NCBI GenBank assembly: GCA_037576215.1
Contig: JBANDB010000002.1
Coordinates: forward strand, 4,402,001 to 4,466,000
Length of the DNA: 64,000 bases
Direction: 5' to 3'
Origin: Armillaria gallica
Taxonomy: Eukaryota; Basidiomycota; Agaricomycetes; Agaricales; Physalacriaceae
Positions 10,216 through 23,479 of the stretch are shown in pieces. The notes under the pieces are model-generated. The model had not been told where the DNA came from, ran no database searches, and saw only the letters and a program-made list of their open reading frames with translations. The translations under genes and the position numbers were made by a program. Numbering within the stretch: the first letter of the stretch is position 1; every line of letters begins with the position of its first letter.

Positions 10216-10935
10216 TGGCTAGGGAAAATCTCTGAGCTACAGACTTTCCTTGAAATGATAGTATATTTCTTCTTATTCATTCCCTACTTTGGCCACATCT
10301 GCCATCCTCTATTTCAACTCCTGAAGAAGGGAGTGAAATGGAAATGGGGTGCCGACAAAGAATTTATGTGGCAGTCAGTGAAGTATAACTTGCGGAGTGC
10401 TCCCTTTTAGAGCATCCTATAGAGGGTTTCCCATACAGGTTATATTCAGATACTTCAGATGAAGCTCTGGGCTGTGTGCTACAGCAAGTAAAAAAAATCC
10501 AAGTATGCAAGTTAAAAGGCACAAAAGCATACAAAATCCTATGCAAAGCCTGGGATAAGGAGAATATACTGCATCTGTATGCTTGAATCAGTGATAGGAT
10601 GAATGACTCCACATACATGCAAAGTTGGGCCAAGAGCCTACATGGCTTTGAAGTGTGGGTAGAACAGGTCATAGGCAACTACTCTTAGAGATTTAAGATG
10701 GCAGAGATGCAATACTCTACCACTGACAGGGAGGCACTGGCAGCTAAAGAAGGATTAGTATATGCCAACCCTTCATTGAAGGGAAGCTTGTATACCTCAT
10801 TACAGATCATTTAGCTTTACAGTGGGCCAAAACATACAAGCATACCAACAGATGGTTGGCGTTATGGGAACGGCTTTTCTGCCTACACTCCCAAACTGAC
10901 TATAATTCATTGACTGCAAAGAAAGCATTCAAATG
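10216..10935 (+). pseudogene. GyG RNase H region
   Basis: In broken frames there are YFLPFIPYF-like connection sequence near 10260, then near 10705-10850 YSTTDREALAAKEGLVY and LVYLITDHLALQWAKTYKHTNRW, matching the catalytic blocks of gypsy RNase H (TDREALA...TDH.AL). Several frameshifts lie between the blocks. Confidence 0.65.
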
Positions 10936-12300
10936 TCAACCCATTGAGCCGGCTACCAAAGGATCCCCCAAGTCACATCTCACCATTATCAGGAATCCCT
11001 TTCTTCACTCTGCATCCCAACCTGGACTTGGCTTCAAAACAGGAAGAGGCGGCAAACACAGAACCTGTTAAAAGATTTGCTGAAGCCTTCATGACAACTC
11101 ATTCAGGAACTCAACTGATGGATGAAGAAGTTGCCACCAAAGTGAAGGTAAACAGGAAGAAAGGGAAACATGTGGATGAAAAAGTGCCAGGAGATAATAA
11201 CCCTGAGAAGGGTACTCGAATGTTCACAGAGCTGTATCAGAAGATGAATGTCCCTTTTAGCACACCTTATGTACAGATGAAAGATGCTCTAAAGAAGGAG
11301 TTCAAAGAGAGATATTGTAAGGATCCTCAGTTCATGAAGATCCTCACAGAGTGAACAGTCCAGGAAACCTCAAATCACCAGCTGAGAGATTCTTTAAAGA
11401 TGGAGGGTTGCTATACTTTTGTGATGCAGACTTTGTGCCTCACCTGTGTGTATCTAGAGGGGACAAATGGAACATCATCTGCAAGTCACATGAAAGTGCA
11501 ATGGTCACAGCTCATTTGAGAGCTGAGCAGCTATAAGTGAAGCTGTCCCCACATTTCTACTGGCATCATATGAGAGTGGACTTAGAAAGATTCTGTGAGT
11601 CCTGCAACATTTGCCAAAAGATTAAATTGGAAAATTTATTCAAAACTGGGTATCTCATACCTAGTCCCATCCCATCCAAGCTATATGAATCGATCTCTAT
11701 GGACTTCATAGTAGATTTTCCTTGGTCAGAGAGATACAACACTGTAATGGTGACTGTTGATTGTCTGACAAAACACATGCAGTTCATTCCCACTACAACA
11801 GGACTATTAGCAGAAGGCTTGGGAAATTATTTGGCAAGGAGGTAGTGTGCCAGTTTGGGCTCCCAAGCATCATCATCTATGACTGAGACCCTAGGTGGAT
11901 GTCAGAATTTTGGAAAGGGGTTGCCAAAGTCCTGTGTATAGAAATGGCTTATTCATCCTCCCATCACCTCTAACATGATGGTCAGACCAAAATTATCAAC
12001 CATTTGCTTAAAGTGATGCTACAAGCCTATGTGTCAGAAGACAAAACAGACTGGGCCAAATAGATCAAGCTGCTGGAGTTCATGTTCAATGCATACATTA
12101 TGCAAACTACAGACAATTCACCCTTCTGCCTACTGCTGGGATTCATTCCTTGCTCTGCATTTGACCTGGTGCCCATAGATCTTTCATTGCTAGCAAACTG
12201 GGATAACCTCCCAGTGGGGCCTGTTACAATCAGAATTGCTGATCTGGAATGCAACTTTGCTATCAAGACTCTGCCCTCTGACCCCTTCATTCACTCAGCC
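10936..12300 (+). pseudogene. GyG integrase region
   Basis: The zinc-binding part reads HFYWHHMRVDLERFCESCNICQKIK (11546-11620). The catalytic core follows: SMDFIVDFPWSERYNTVMVTVDCLTK (first Asp), a broken block near 11870 (IYD*DPRWMSEFW, second Asp) and SSHHL*HDGQTKIINHLLK near 11950-12010. In the last block the usual QTER glutamate has become a lysine (QTK). The target-site part NAYIMQTTDNSPF follows. Integrase inserts cDNA; with stops and the lost Glu this copy is inactive. Confidence 0.7.
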
Positions 12301-13180
12301 GCTGATTTTGGAACAGATGATGAAATGATCTCCGTCCTGAGGAACTGGATGATACTGCCTCAAGCCATTTTCCCTCCCTTCGCTGTCAACTTGTGTTCCT
12401 TCCACTACCATTGGATTGTGGATGCCTACCTGGTTCTGCCTGAAAAATCAGCAGTAGTGCTGAAATTATGGGTGAACATGCATCCAGGATTCAATAACAT
12501 ATTCAAGTTACTGCTACACATGATGCAGTACAATATTCTGTTCCAATTCTCATACAATCTTTTGAAACTCGCTACCGAGGAAGAGAGAAGGCTGGAGAAC
12601 ACCAACTTGACTCCCACCTTGCAGCTAGTACACCTCAATAATGCTTACTTGGAAAGGAGATACGTCAAAGAAGATCTAAAGTATGGCAAAGGTGGCAAAG
12701 ACTTCATGACTAACTGGAGAGGTCGGGTCAGGGATATCTTGAGACACGGACATGCAGGCACTGCAGTCAGAGAAGGAGATGTCATAGCATGGATCATGCA
12801 CAGCTAGACAGACTGAGCTATGTGGGAAGGCTTCATGCAGGCAGGTCCTTCAGATTTGCTCACCCATCACACCTTCAGACAAAGGCTGTCATGCTCTCAG
12901 AACAGATGGGGCCAACAACTATATGACAGGCTAACACAAGATGAACAGAACATCCTCCTAGGGCCTGTGAGCAACTTAGGGTCAGTAGAGCACACCATGT
13001 ATCCGACTGAGAAAGTGTTTGAAGACCTGAAGACATACCAATTAGGATTTTTCACTCTCTATCATCCAACTGGGAGTATGGAAAGGTGCTAGTGAAGAAA
13101 GCATTCCCAACAGATTGGACTCAGACACATGTAGAGGACATCGCTCTACTGGAGTTTTTCAAAGGACTGGATGGAAATTA
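12301..13180 (+). pseudogene. GyG pol C-terminal region
   Basis: One open frame runs to 12807 and a second covers 12820-13092. No chromodomain can be recognised. The stretch NNAYLERRYVKEDLKYGKGGKDF looks like part of the C-terminal extension. The right end of the element cannot be fixed because no LTR was found. Confidence 0.4.
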
Positions 13181-13219
13181 GATTACTCTTAACCTTTGAC
13201 CAGCAGATACCTTTTCTCA

Positions 13220-15830
13220 CTTGTTGAGTTACATCGCAGCATGACACTCTCTCAACTCATAGGACTGTGCTATGCTGTTCTACACAAGCTGCCACATTGT
13301 TCTTCAAGATAGTCATCTTCATCTGTTATGTATGAGAGCAAACACAGAATCTCAATGTTGAGACAGTCAATTTCCTCCTCTGCACACTTGATCTTGAAGT
13401 ACTTGTCCATTGTTGCTCAACCTGCTGGCATTTTCCAGACTTTATTTACTATCTCTTGGATACCTTCACAAGTACTAGGATTCTGGAGGAGATCAAAGTC
13501 AGAAAGAAAGGCATATTCAACCACCTGCTTCCATTGAAGCATGGCATGAGGTGGATCCAAAGCTTGAGTAGCATTATCGTACCTCTCCAATGCTGTTCAT
13601 ATAGCCTGAGAACAAGATTGCAAGACTTTTCTAATGTGCTTTCTCATCTTATAGCCTGAATTGTCATTAACAAGGTGTAACAAGGACAGTGAAGACTTTA
13701 CCTATGTAAGACATATTTATCTTAGTCAATTCAAAGATACATGACACCACCAGATGCTCCAAATTGTCTATCATGCACTGGTACATTTGCATCTTGATGT
13801 GTTTCTCATTTGCCAACTATTTCTCACACCTAATTTCCAGTGTTGTATCTCTAAGCATGTCTCCAGCACTTGTACTGTCTTGAGAGCATTGTCACACTTC
13901 TCCATAAGATGTCTGCATGCTGTTTCTGTCTTGTAAGTCTGCCTGTCAACTGTCTCTGTTGTCACTGTCATTCAAACACTTGCAGCATTGTCCACTGAAG
14001 CTCTGTATTAGAAGTCAGTATGTTATACAATTCTAACTTGAGTCATACCACTTACTGGAGAATATGATAATTTAAAAATGCTATAAAATATTCCATTTCC
14101 AGCATTTTTGATAACAGATTCACTTCCTATCTCTAGCTACCACATTGAATCATCACTCAATATGAGAGCATTTGATTCCAAAAAGAAGTGCTTACAGCCT
14201 TCAAAATCTTCCAGTCTCATATCAAGTACATAAGTACCAAGATGTCAGAGCTGGCACTGATGCTGGCAAGCATATTTATGAAAGAGTCTGACCAGCACAC
14301 AAGATTGTGTTTGCATGCATGTTCTTCCAATGGCAACTGAGAAACAGTGATGCTGAATTTATAGCCAACATTATAACCAATACCAAGCTTGTCTCCAAAG
14401 AGATCAAGTAGCCATTCCACAATGGCAAGAGGATATTTGGCTCTGTCATTGATATCTGTAAGTATGTGCCATACCTGCATAACAGAGCTGACCTATAATT
14501 CACCACTACAAACCATATTGGCTGCCAACAACACAAACCCATGTCTATACAAGCATACAAAGATCCCCATCTCATTGAATATGCTCCATGCTCTTGCTGA
14601 CATATCATTGACTATTTTGCCACCAATCTAAGCATGGACTTTTGTTGTTATCATCTTTTGAATGTACCAGGGCCTCCCCTATTGTCTCCTTTGACCACTT
14701 ATCCACTTGAGCTTAGGGTATGAAGTAATTGCCTCTGCTGTTCTGCAAATCCAGTCTTTCAATCAATTCACCAGGTACAGTGTCCCCATCATCGTTGATA
14801 ACCTCACTCTCTCACTTCTCAACTTGCTTCATTGAATCATTGTCATCTATAGTGCCAAGTATCAAAAATTTTAGCAGCTGCTCACCCTCCAACTTGTAAG
14901 TACAACAAAGGCATGCATTCAATGCTCACCACTTGGGGATGTTTCAGCCTAAGGCATTGAGAACATGGTTATAGACTGTATTTAGAAGATCAACATATAA
15001 GTCATAATAGATGGAAAATTGTTGGAGAAAGTAAGGTTGAAATGCAACAAAGTGAAGATCACAGAGCATCTTAATGAAGGGCTGGAGATTGAATTGAGGA
15101 TACTGCAAATAAGCTGCATGATAAACTTCCATTATAGGAATGGTGACAACAACAGAGGGGTGAAAAGATGCACACAGAAGCAGTTCTTGACAAATGAGTG
15201 CCACAGCTATGTGTTTGTCTGTTGAAAGTGTTGATACAGTTATGTTATACTCTCCTAGTCAACTGATGAGTTGTGTCTTCCCAAATCAAAAAAAGTATAT
15301 GCACAATAGAAATAAACTACTTTCACCTTGACTAAGCCATCTACCATATCATCCAATGGATCAGACTGTAATCCTTTACTACAATTCAAATCCCATTCCA
15401 TGTAAGCATTAGCCAAGGCTGGTATCTGAGAGTCAAAGCCCTGGTGGCAGAGATATGTTTGGTCTTTCCTTGTTCAACCATCACCATTACATCTACAGAA
15501 AGGTTAGAAGAAGTCTCTACTGGAAGCTGAACAGGGATTCACCATTTCTCTTTCATAAGAGAGCATAACTTTGCTATAACTTCAATGTACTCTCTGCCAC
15601 TGTAACTGATTTCCAATAGTGTCTACCCTGCCAGTACATTGTTCATTATCTCAGTGTCAGCAGTGTCTGCACTTGAATAATCAGGACTGTCTGTTGTCAG
15701 ATCACCTTGTGTCATTGCTAGTCGAGCCTCTTTCATAGCTGGCTCAGGATTAAAAATAAGAGACATGCAAACAGCAACTAAAAGCAATGTACTCTGTTTC
15801 TCTGTGGCCCACAATGTGACAGCCTTCTTT
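13220..15830 (-). pseudogene. KDZ-superfamily transposase, heavily decayed
   Basis: Reading leftward in shifting frames, the blocks are in family order. They are FHPSVVVTIPIMEVYHAAYL and FIKMLCDLHFVAFQPYFLQQF (15170-15010), CCTYKLEGE after a lost cysteine cluster (about 14900), the RHGFVLLAANMV-type block (about 14530), YPLAIVEWLLDLFGDKLGIGY (14420-14360), then GLEDFEGCKHFFLESNAL (about 14200). The C-terminal part is GYKMRKHIRKVLQ and ALDPP, ending near 13330 with TMDKYFKIKCAEEEIDCLN. KDZ enzymes are DNA transposases common in Agaricomycetes. Stops are numerous, and Arg codons are frequently replaced in the way CpG loss would cause. The identification rests on remembered family motifs. Confidence 0.7.
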
Positions 15831-18800
15831 TTCTTTCATGAGATTTGTGCTTGACTGAAGAATATTATTGCCATACTGCTGCTGGCATTCTCAAAATTGG
15901 CACAAATTCTTCTTGATGATGCTAATTTTCTAGCTATTGTAAAGAGAAAAGCTGAGGAATTTCAATGGATGTTGCACTGATCAGACCTCACAGTGGTCAG
16001 TCAACAAAGTCAGAACATGATAAGTGGGCAGGCCACTTGGCCAAGACAGAACTTTACATAGAGGTGGTGGAGCTATGAGGTTTGATACAAAAGTAGTTTC
16101 TTAGTATGCAGCTGCTTGAACTCTACACATTCTACCATTGCATTCACTACTATATCCTGTATCTGCTGTTTGACATCTGCAAGTCTGCTGATGAGATCCT
16201 CCCCTTTATGAAATATGAGTAAAGCTCCAGACTCTGCATAAATTCTTTGTAAATCTTCTCAACATCTGTAAGAGTCTCCTCAAGCTTGGCTATGTTTCCT
16301 CTTCTGCACAAAGATATTCCAAACAGAGATAACCAATGAATTTAGCAGGATTGTTGCCAGTCAATGCCATAAGCTCACTGTGCCATTGTTTGATTTGATG
16401 GAATAGGTGAGCATATGAAGCTGCTATTGGTGAGTTGGAAACATTAGATGAGAGCACAAGGATAGGCCAAAGACTGTTATGCATATGGCTTGGGGGTTTT
16501 TTGAGGGTGATGATACTGCATGTTGCTGTTCTCTTGGCTGTTGGTGTCAAGACTTGACATGGAAGAGTTTCTTGCTATTGTACTGGTGTCACATACTGTC
16601 CTTTATTTCCAAACAATTACTGTATAAAAGAATATTAATCAAGATAATTGAATAACATACAATAAAGATGAATCTTTCACCCTTGCCACTCTCCACTCTT
16701 CATCAGTCTTATATTTTCATAGTATCTCATGGCATTGAGTTCTCATTTCAGCCATACTCATGTAGATATTGAGAGATGAGGAGGTAGGCCAAAATGAAGG
16801 TAGTGGTAAAGGGAAGAGTGAAACAATTAATTCATATAGATGAAAGTATGGGCATCTAAAGTTATTCATTAATCAGACAATAAATTAGTATTAACAAAGT
16901 AAGTCTCAGTTTTCACACATATTATAGATATACTCTAATATAGCAAATTCTAGTAAGTTCAACTCACCTAAGTGATGTGCAAAGCATAATAGTGTTGTTG
17001 CAGTCAACATTTAGTTGATGCTGGCTAGTCACAATTCCAATGTTGGTTGCTGACACATCTCATCCATTTCAAACAAGAGTGGTGTCTTGAAGCCAGCTTG
17101 GAAAACCCTTAGTGCAGTTTTTCAGAAGAAAAAAACAATTTCCAGCTCATCTCATCAATGTAACCTGCAGCCTTAGCACTATCCTCCAAGAGCTCTTTGT
17201 CCTTCTCATCCAAATGAAGCAGTTGCCACATTGCATTTTCAATTGTATACACATGAATAGGTGCTTGCTAGACATGACCATTGCAGCAGAGACATCTATA
17301 AGCTAGCTTACCATGGGTCACATGTGCCTTTTAAACCACTCATAGGTGCAACTGGCACATATGGCATGCCTACAAGGAATGAAACTGATACTAAGATTAG
17401 TTGATCACACAAGCATACATCAGTGCTAGAACATACATATTATTGATTGCCACCTATTGCAATAACAGGTTTTATATGTGAGCTTATCCTCAACAGAGTG
17501 CTGCATCTAGAGCAACTGATCTATTGTTAGTAAAAGAGAAGCTATATCTAGGATGCTGGTCTACTCACTGGACTCAACTGTGTCCACAGTTGATCTACCT
17601 GACTGCATATACATTCCAGATGCTGCTTGGCATCATGAGCTGCATTATCAGCTTGGTGATGGTTTGCTAGAACCTGGGATTCAACAAGGATCAATACTAA
17701 AGCATAACATGTCTAAATGGGATAAACCTGTCTAACATAGTGTTCCTTCATTTCAATCTCATTGATGAAAATGAGTGACTGCTCAGCAAGTTGGCAGCAA
17801 TCAATACAAAGAGTAATTAAAAGCTGTGTCCCAACTAATAGTCACTATTGAAATAGTGAGCTAAACTTGAATACACATCTGAGTATCTGTATCCCATCCT
17901 TATATATGCCAGTCAGTTAAGTTCATGGTTTATTTGCATTGGTCTACATGTGAATTCACAGACTTATATGGTGTTGCCATCAATACCAGGTACACTAGAG
18001 GTTCCACTTTATGCACAGATCATTGTAGATCTGACAAGTAGCCAATTGTCATAACCAATCTTCTCAAGGAGCAGATGAACAATGATATTACTTTATTAGA
18101 AAGTGATTACTTAATATTTATTCACATTGGCACACATGCGCATGATCACTTCTGGCCTTTATTCACAACAGCAATGTCATGTTGTGGCATCTGTCTGGAA
18201 AGATTTTGGTGAGGAGGGGTGGCCCTTATTCTCTCCTAACCTCATCTAATTATATTTAAGCCTATTATTGTGTGACCATCATCACATCTTCAAATACTAT
18301 CAATCATGTCACCAAAATTCTAATGTGATATATTAAGCACCACTTCACATGACCTCAAATTTTAAAGTTCTTAAAAATATATGTGCCACACTTAGGGGTC
18401 AGACACATGTCACAGAATTTTCATTGCAATTCCTTACATGCTTGGACCACTTCCTCTGACTCTCCCCCAAGATCTGTGCCTCCCTTCTGAGCTGGTCTTT
18501 CCATAAGAGCCTTCTCATAATCTCTTCTCTAATCACCACCTCTATTAAGATATGGCTCAGTGCTTCATGACTACATCACATGATCTGTGACTTCATGTGA
18601 CCAATGTGGTACATTAATTAGAGCACCACATTATTGCCACATTGCTTGTTTGATGCACTCATTGATTGCTTTGTATCCCAACATGCTTAGTGTATATTTG
18701 CTTTATTTAACTCTCAAAGTATTGCCTCTGGTATAGTGCAATGTTCCCAGTATTTTTTAGCTGCTGAAGCAGCCTGTGCACCATTCAAACCCTTCCAGTA

Positions 18801-18870
18801 TGTATCTATAAATCATAGTGAACATGTTGTGAACCTATACTAAATCAACAGCTGCAGAGAACAAACTATG
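15831..18870. other. AT-rich, CpG-poor unassigned DNA
   Basis: A minus-strand open frame (16550-16290) has no family motif; it may be the far N-terminal part of the KDZ unit or another fossil. The plus-strand frame 17553-17735 is not recognisable either. No inverted or direct repeat was seen. Confidence 0.35.
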
Positions 18871-18874
18871 TAAT

Positions 18875-19215
18875 TTACCTCTGCATCTTTATAACATCAA
18901 CTTCTTTCAAGGATTTGATGACATTTGCTTCTAGATCCTTTTCTGAGGATGACCATGAGAGGACTTGATAGCGGTGTTTGGCATATTCCCAGACTTGCTT
19001 GATAAAATTCAGTTCACAATAAAATTTAAGCAAGAACAAAATCTGAAATCCTTCACAACTCGGCATCTGTTATCAAAATAGATTTAATGTGGATGAAATC
19101 AAATTGATTAAAAAGAATCTGGTGACAGCCACAATTGCTATTGCCTTGTACACAATCTGAGAACAATTTCTTGCATTGGGCCTTCAATGAACTTGCATTT
19201 CTGAGATCTCACACC
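18875..19215 (-). pseudogene. C-terminal end of a fungal DDE transposase
   Basis: Reading leftward: CKKLFSD..., CHQILFNQFDFIHIKSILI, a frameshift near 19060, then GFQILFLLKFYCELNFIKQVWEYAKHRYQ and SSSEKDLEANVIKSL. This matches the end of a large fungal transposase family whose usual text is KFHCELNFIEQ.WG.AK; the Glu after NFI is the third member of the DDE triad. Here it is Lys (codon 18998-19000, minus strand), so catalysis would be lost even without the frameshift. Family members act on terminal inverted repeats of DNA transposons. Confidence 0.65.
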
Positions 19216-22200
19216 TGCCCTGCAATGCTATTGATGACAGCACCTGTGAAATCTATACACCTTTGGCCATCTTGCTACTGAATAGGATGTGCAATAATGC
19301 AGCAAGACCCCAGTGAAAGCAATACAGAACAAGACCTTCAAGTACTGTTTGCATGCATTGGTTAGTTTTGATATATAATATGCAAAAATTTCACTCACAG
19401 CCAAGTCCATAATTACCAGCAACTGTTCTCAAGTAAATCTGAGCATCATTGTATGTCAAAACCTTGTCATAACAGAGACCGTGGCCTCCTGGTCTATCTC
19501 CACAGAATAGAGTATAAGGCCAAGACCACACTGGTCAAGAACATCAACATGTGCTCTGACAAATGAATATGTGTGTATTTGCAGACCAGAAATAAGAAAC
19601 AAACTTATAATTTTCTCAAAATAAAAAATCTGATCCACATATCCATGCCATTCTTCAGCATTCTCGTGAAATTTGTGAATGCAATGAAAGACCCTGTACC
19701 AACACTTGAATGTAGCTGGTGCTCAAAATAAGACAAAATCAGATGCCTTGGTCATTTGGTGCATCATCTTGTTCACAGAAACTGTGGCAAGCATATTTTG
19801 AGTGAACTCTTATTATTTGGCATAGTTGCATCACCCTGAAGCAGTAGCTATAGAAATAAGAAGGATTTGAGATGATGAAAGACAATTATAAACATGGGCT
19901 TTATAAGAGTTACTTTACATTGTCTATGATTGTCATTCAGAAAAAAAGTGAGCCACCAAAGTTGTAAGCTGCAACCAATTATTGTCTATTTCTTTTATTA
20001 AAAAATCAGTTGCCAACTTGCCTTCTTACCAAGATATCAATTTCACTCTGGACCTGCAGCAACAATAACTGCAATCTCCTGCCCAAAATCATGTGCCCCA
20101 GATTGCTGTTATAAGAAATTTTAGTGAGGAAGTCAGCACTATTTTACATACTCAGCATTTTGACTGCTCTTCACATATCATCCACAAAAAAAATTATGGT
20201 GAAAGTTAAATGCTATTTTACATGCTCAACTCCTCTGATGGCCATTCACAAATCAACCACTAGCAATAGTTTGTTCTGAACTGTTTCTCGAGACTGTCTT
20301 TCTATTCTAGCTTATACTGTTTGCTTGCTTGACTATTCTTGCATATACAGACTGACCAGGTCACAACAATTCTATTCTAGGTGAGTCTAAAACTTAAAGC
20401 TCTTAACCAATTAAACCTCACCTGGTAGTATTCCAAGAATCAGAAACCTGATTCCCTGCTAGTTACATGACCTGTATTTTGCTACTGACTAAAATACTTG
20501 CTGATCCAACCAAGTGAGGATAAACTCATTACCTAGCAGATATGAGCTCATTGCTAGCTACCAGGTTAATGGATTGTACTAGATTAATGCTAGGTGATTG
20601 GATAACTTCTGCTGAAATGCTGAGTGATTACACCATGTGAGTCACATAGTCTGGACTTTTGATCTACTGGATAGAATACCAGATCTTCTATCTAAGCATT
20701 TGGATAGCTCATTTTTAAGTTCCCTGGTGGAACTTCTTTCTTATATTGTGATACTTTCTTTCTGTATTTTACTTGTTAGTATTGTGTAATCTTGATATAT
20801 TATCTAGAAGTGTTAATTTACACACATTTTTAAAGGGTGTATGTCTAGTAAGCATATCATCTCCTTTCCTCAGAGGTCATTGCATCTTTTTTCCTTTCTT
20901 GCATGTATCTGACTATGGTCCCATTCAAGTCATTGAAGAGATAGAGCTGCTTAAACTGCAGCTCTGCCACACACAAGACCTAGTATAAGAAGTATGTTTC
21001 TGTGTTTATTTGCAGAGCCATGCCCTCTCCCTTTACCTATACTTTTTTCCAGGCTCTTCAGCAGAAAGATAATTTAGCTAAGCACATCCAAGTACTGGAT
21101 ATGAAGGAATCATAGCACTGCATGTTGCTTGGACATTTGGAGTTCTGCTTGGAATATCAGAGTGAGCCAAGGTCCTTGTTGCTGGTGGACTCCAATGAGC
21201 CACTGCCAAAATCTCAGGTGAGGAATTTCCCAGAGGGTCTACCATCATAGCACTCACAGCTCCTGTTCTAAGCATGGGTCACACTCATCAAAAAAGCTAA
21301 ATGCTCAGTTTTTCAAGGATTGATGTGATCAGCTGTTTTGTAAGTGCTCTATATGTGTGGTACAATCATGCATGTGCTTTACTGTCAGCAAGCTGGTTAA
21401 GTGCAGCTGTGTGGCCTGTGTTGTTTGTGTCTTCAACAGCTTTGCCTCTCAGAAGCTGCATTTTCAATTGTCACAAGAGGATCAGGCCACCAGACTAGAT
21501 CCAATGGTCCTCATTTTAAAATAGTCAAGCTGGTAGAGGGGGTCAGTGTACAGCACACATTGATTTGATTGGTTATTTGCCAGCTATACATATCTTTAGA
21601 ATATGAGGATCTCCTCTACTTGCACTGAAGACCAGCACAGTGATACAGTGTTTGTTGTATTTCTCTCCCATTTTACAGAGATATTATGTGATGCACTAGA
21701 TACTTTCAGTTTTAGCTCAGGTGACATCTTCCACTCTATAACAATCTCAATTTACTGGATGCTTCTGTTGATAACCTTCCCTCTACTTCTTGAACATGAA
21801 TGAAATGTTTACATCTTTTATAAGAATAATGACTAGAACATAATATATTCTCTTTACTGTTCTCAAGGACATAGACCATTTATGCACTCAATGTAGTCTG
21901 ATGACTGCCTCAGGAAGCCTTCATTTGGTTTCCAAATTTAATTATTGCTCTCCTCAGAAGCTTGCCTCCTTCCAATCACTACAGTACATCTTGTCGAACA
22001 CCCTCATGATTTCAATCCAGTTTCTTAGAAAAAATCTAACTTGCCTCCACTTATTACACTCATCCCCAACCAGTGATCATAAGTAAACAAATGTTTGCTG
22101 CCAAGTCAGAGCTGGATCAACTCTTAGAGGTGAGTACATGCCCTGGTCACCAATTAATTGCATAGATTTGACCTCAACTCAAGAAGTGAATGACCACCAG

Positions 22201-22882
22201 ATAAATTCGAGGTCACTTTGTTTGTGTGATATAAGACATCAGATAGACAGATGAGCATGTATATTAAACACAGCCTACATATCACTATGACTAAGGACTG
22301 TGTTAATCCAATGACAAGTATCAGTGAGTGAGATGATTATGAAATTCCTCTTATTTTAATAAAAGTATGTTTAGAAAGACTGCTAGTGTGATGCTGCAAG
22401 CTGGACCATCTGATGACAGAGCACCTCTCATACATCATAAGGACCAATAACAAACCACTTTTCCTAGCCTCTGTGCAGGTAACTGTGGCAGACAAATGTC
22501 CTATCAAAAAGTTGGCTACTTGAACAGGATTTTAGAATTCCACTACCTAGAAGGCTTCATGTCCTCTATAATGGTGACAATTTTAAGATCTGTAGCCTGA
22601 AATTAGTACTGAAATACAAAAGCTTTGTTGAAACTCACTGTTCAAGTCAAGATTAAAGTGATAAAATATAAAAATAATAAATAAGCCAAGAAGACATCTG
22701 GTGAAAACTGCAACAGCAGCTTTCCTTTCTATAGAACAAACTAGTGTTTCTCATTGTCATTAAAGTAGCCTAAATAAATCATATTAAGCATAGTAAAATT
22801 TACAATGTTTTTAAAAAAAATTAGTATATACCATATATCAAAAGAAAACACACTCTAACTGCAAGATTACACTTGTCCATAT
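19216..22882. other. AT-rich unassigned DNA upstream of the DDE remnant
   Basis: This probably holds the lost N-terminal part of the DDE transposase (minus) and other fossils. A plus-strand stretch near 21050-21240 reads like a coiled coil (LQQKDNLAKHIQVLDMKES) after a possible intron end (ttttttccag at 21043-21052), but no family is recognised. Nothing else was seen. Confidence 0.3.
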
Positions 22883-23136
22883 CACTGCATGATGGCTTGA
22901 TATGTGAGGCTGAAATATTGAAATTGAAAGATATTTATTTTTAGCCTAAAATATCAAAGAAATATGCACAATATCTTTTCTATATTTGTGATTTTATCCA
23001 GTTTTGAGGTGATTTTTACAAATATAAAAAAGATATTATGCATATTTCTTTGATATTTTAAGCTAAAAACTAGCTAAAAATAAATATTTTTCAATTTCAA
23101 TATTTCAGTCTCACATATCAAAGCCATCATGCAGTG
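22883..23136. mobile_element. Hairpin MITE with CACTG ends, TSD TAT
   Basis: The 254-bp unit begins CACTGCATGATGGCT and ends AGCCATCATGCAGTG. Almost the whole length folds back: arms of about 115 and 127 bases around a spacer of about 30. The same three bases, TAT, flank both sides (22880-22882 and 23137-23139). The arms differ by four transitions, a single-base indel and a 12-base insertion in the right arm. CACTG ends with a 3-bp duplication recall the CACTA group. It has no coding capacity. Confidence 0.85.
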
Positions 23137-23479
23137 TATGAGGTTTGCACATTACCCTAAGCATATTTGGTTTAAGACATATTGATACAAAAATTAAAAA
23201 AGCATTAAAATATAAGCTCAATACTAAAGTGGCTTTCCATGTATTTGGAACACTCTGTATACCATTCAAATATATCTGAAACTTTTTGCGATTTGGCTGA
23301 GATATGCATGAGATTAACAAAAATGGCTACTTCAACAATGACTCATGTCATTCACCACAATATAGTGCTTTTTGCAAAAAACCTCTTTGCTGCAGCAGTC
23401 TTTTGAAGAATGTGATGTGTCTGAAAGAGAAATTGACAAGGGGATTGCTACTCAGTGAGCAGGGGAAAAATTAAAAGTG
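23137..23479. other. AT-rich spacer
   Basis: Nothing recognisable was seen on either strand. Confidence 0.4.

Larger units (their letters stand above)
8178..13180 (+). mobile_element. Old Ty3/gypsy pol remnant (GyG), no LTRs seen
   Basis: A plus-strand series of protease, RT, RNase H and integrase segments, in the normal gypsy order, spread over about 5 kb. It is much poorer in CpG than the flanking GyA and is broken by many stops. The protease lineage ('LDLCANVTLLS', where LDSCAN is usual) differs from the chromodomain family. The left end is cut by the GyA LTR and gag is missing. The right end fades out near 13180, where the KDZ remnant begins on the other strand. Confidence 0.75.

Noticed and set aside
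17553..17735. Small gene in the 15.8-18.9 kb tract
   Set aside because: A single short frame in AT-rich fossil DNA, with no motif or context.
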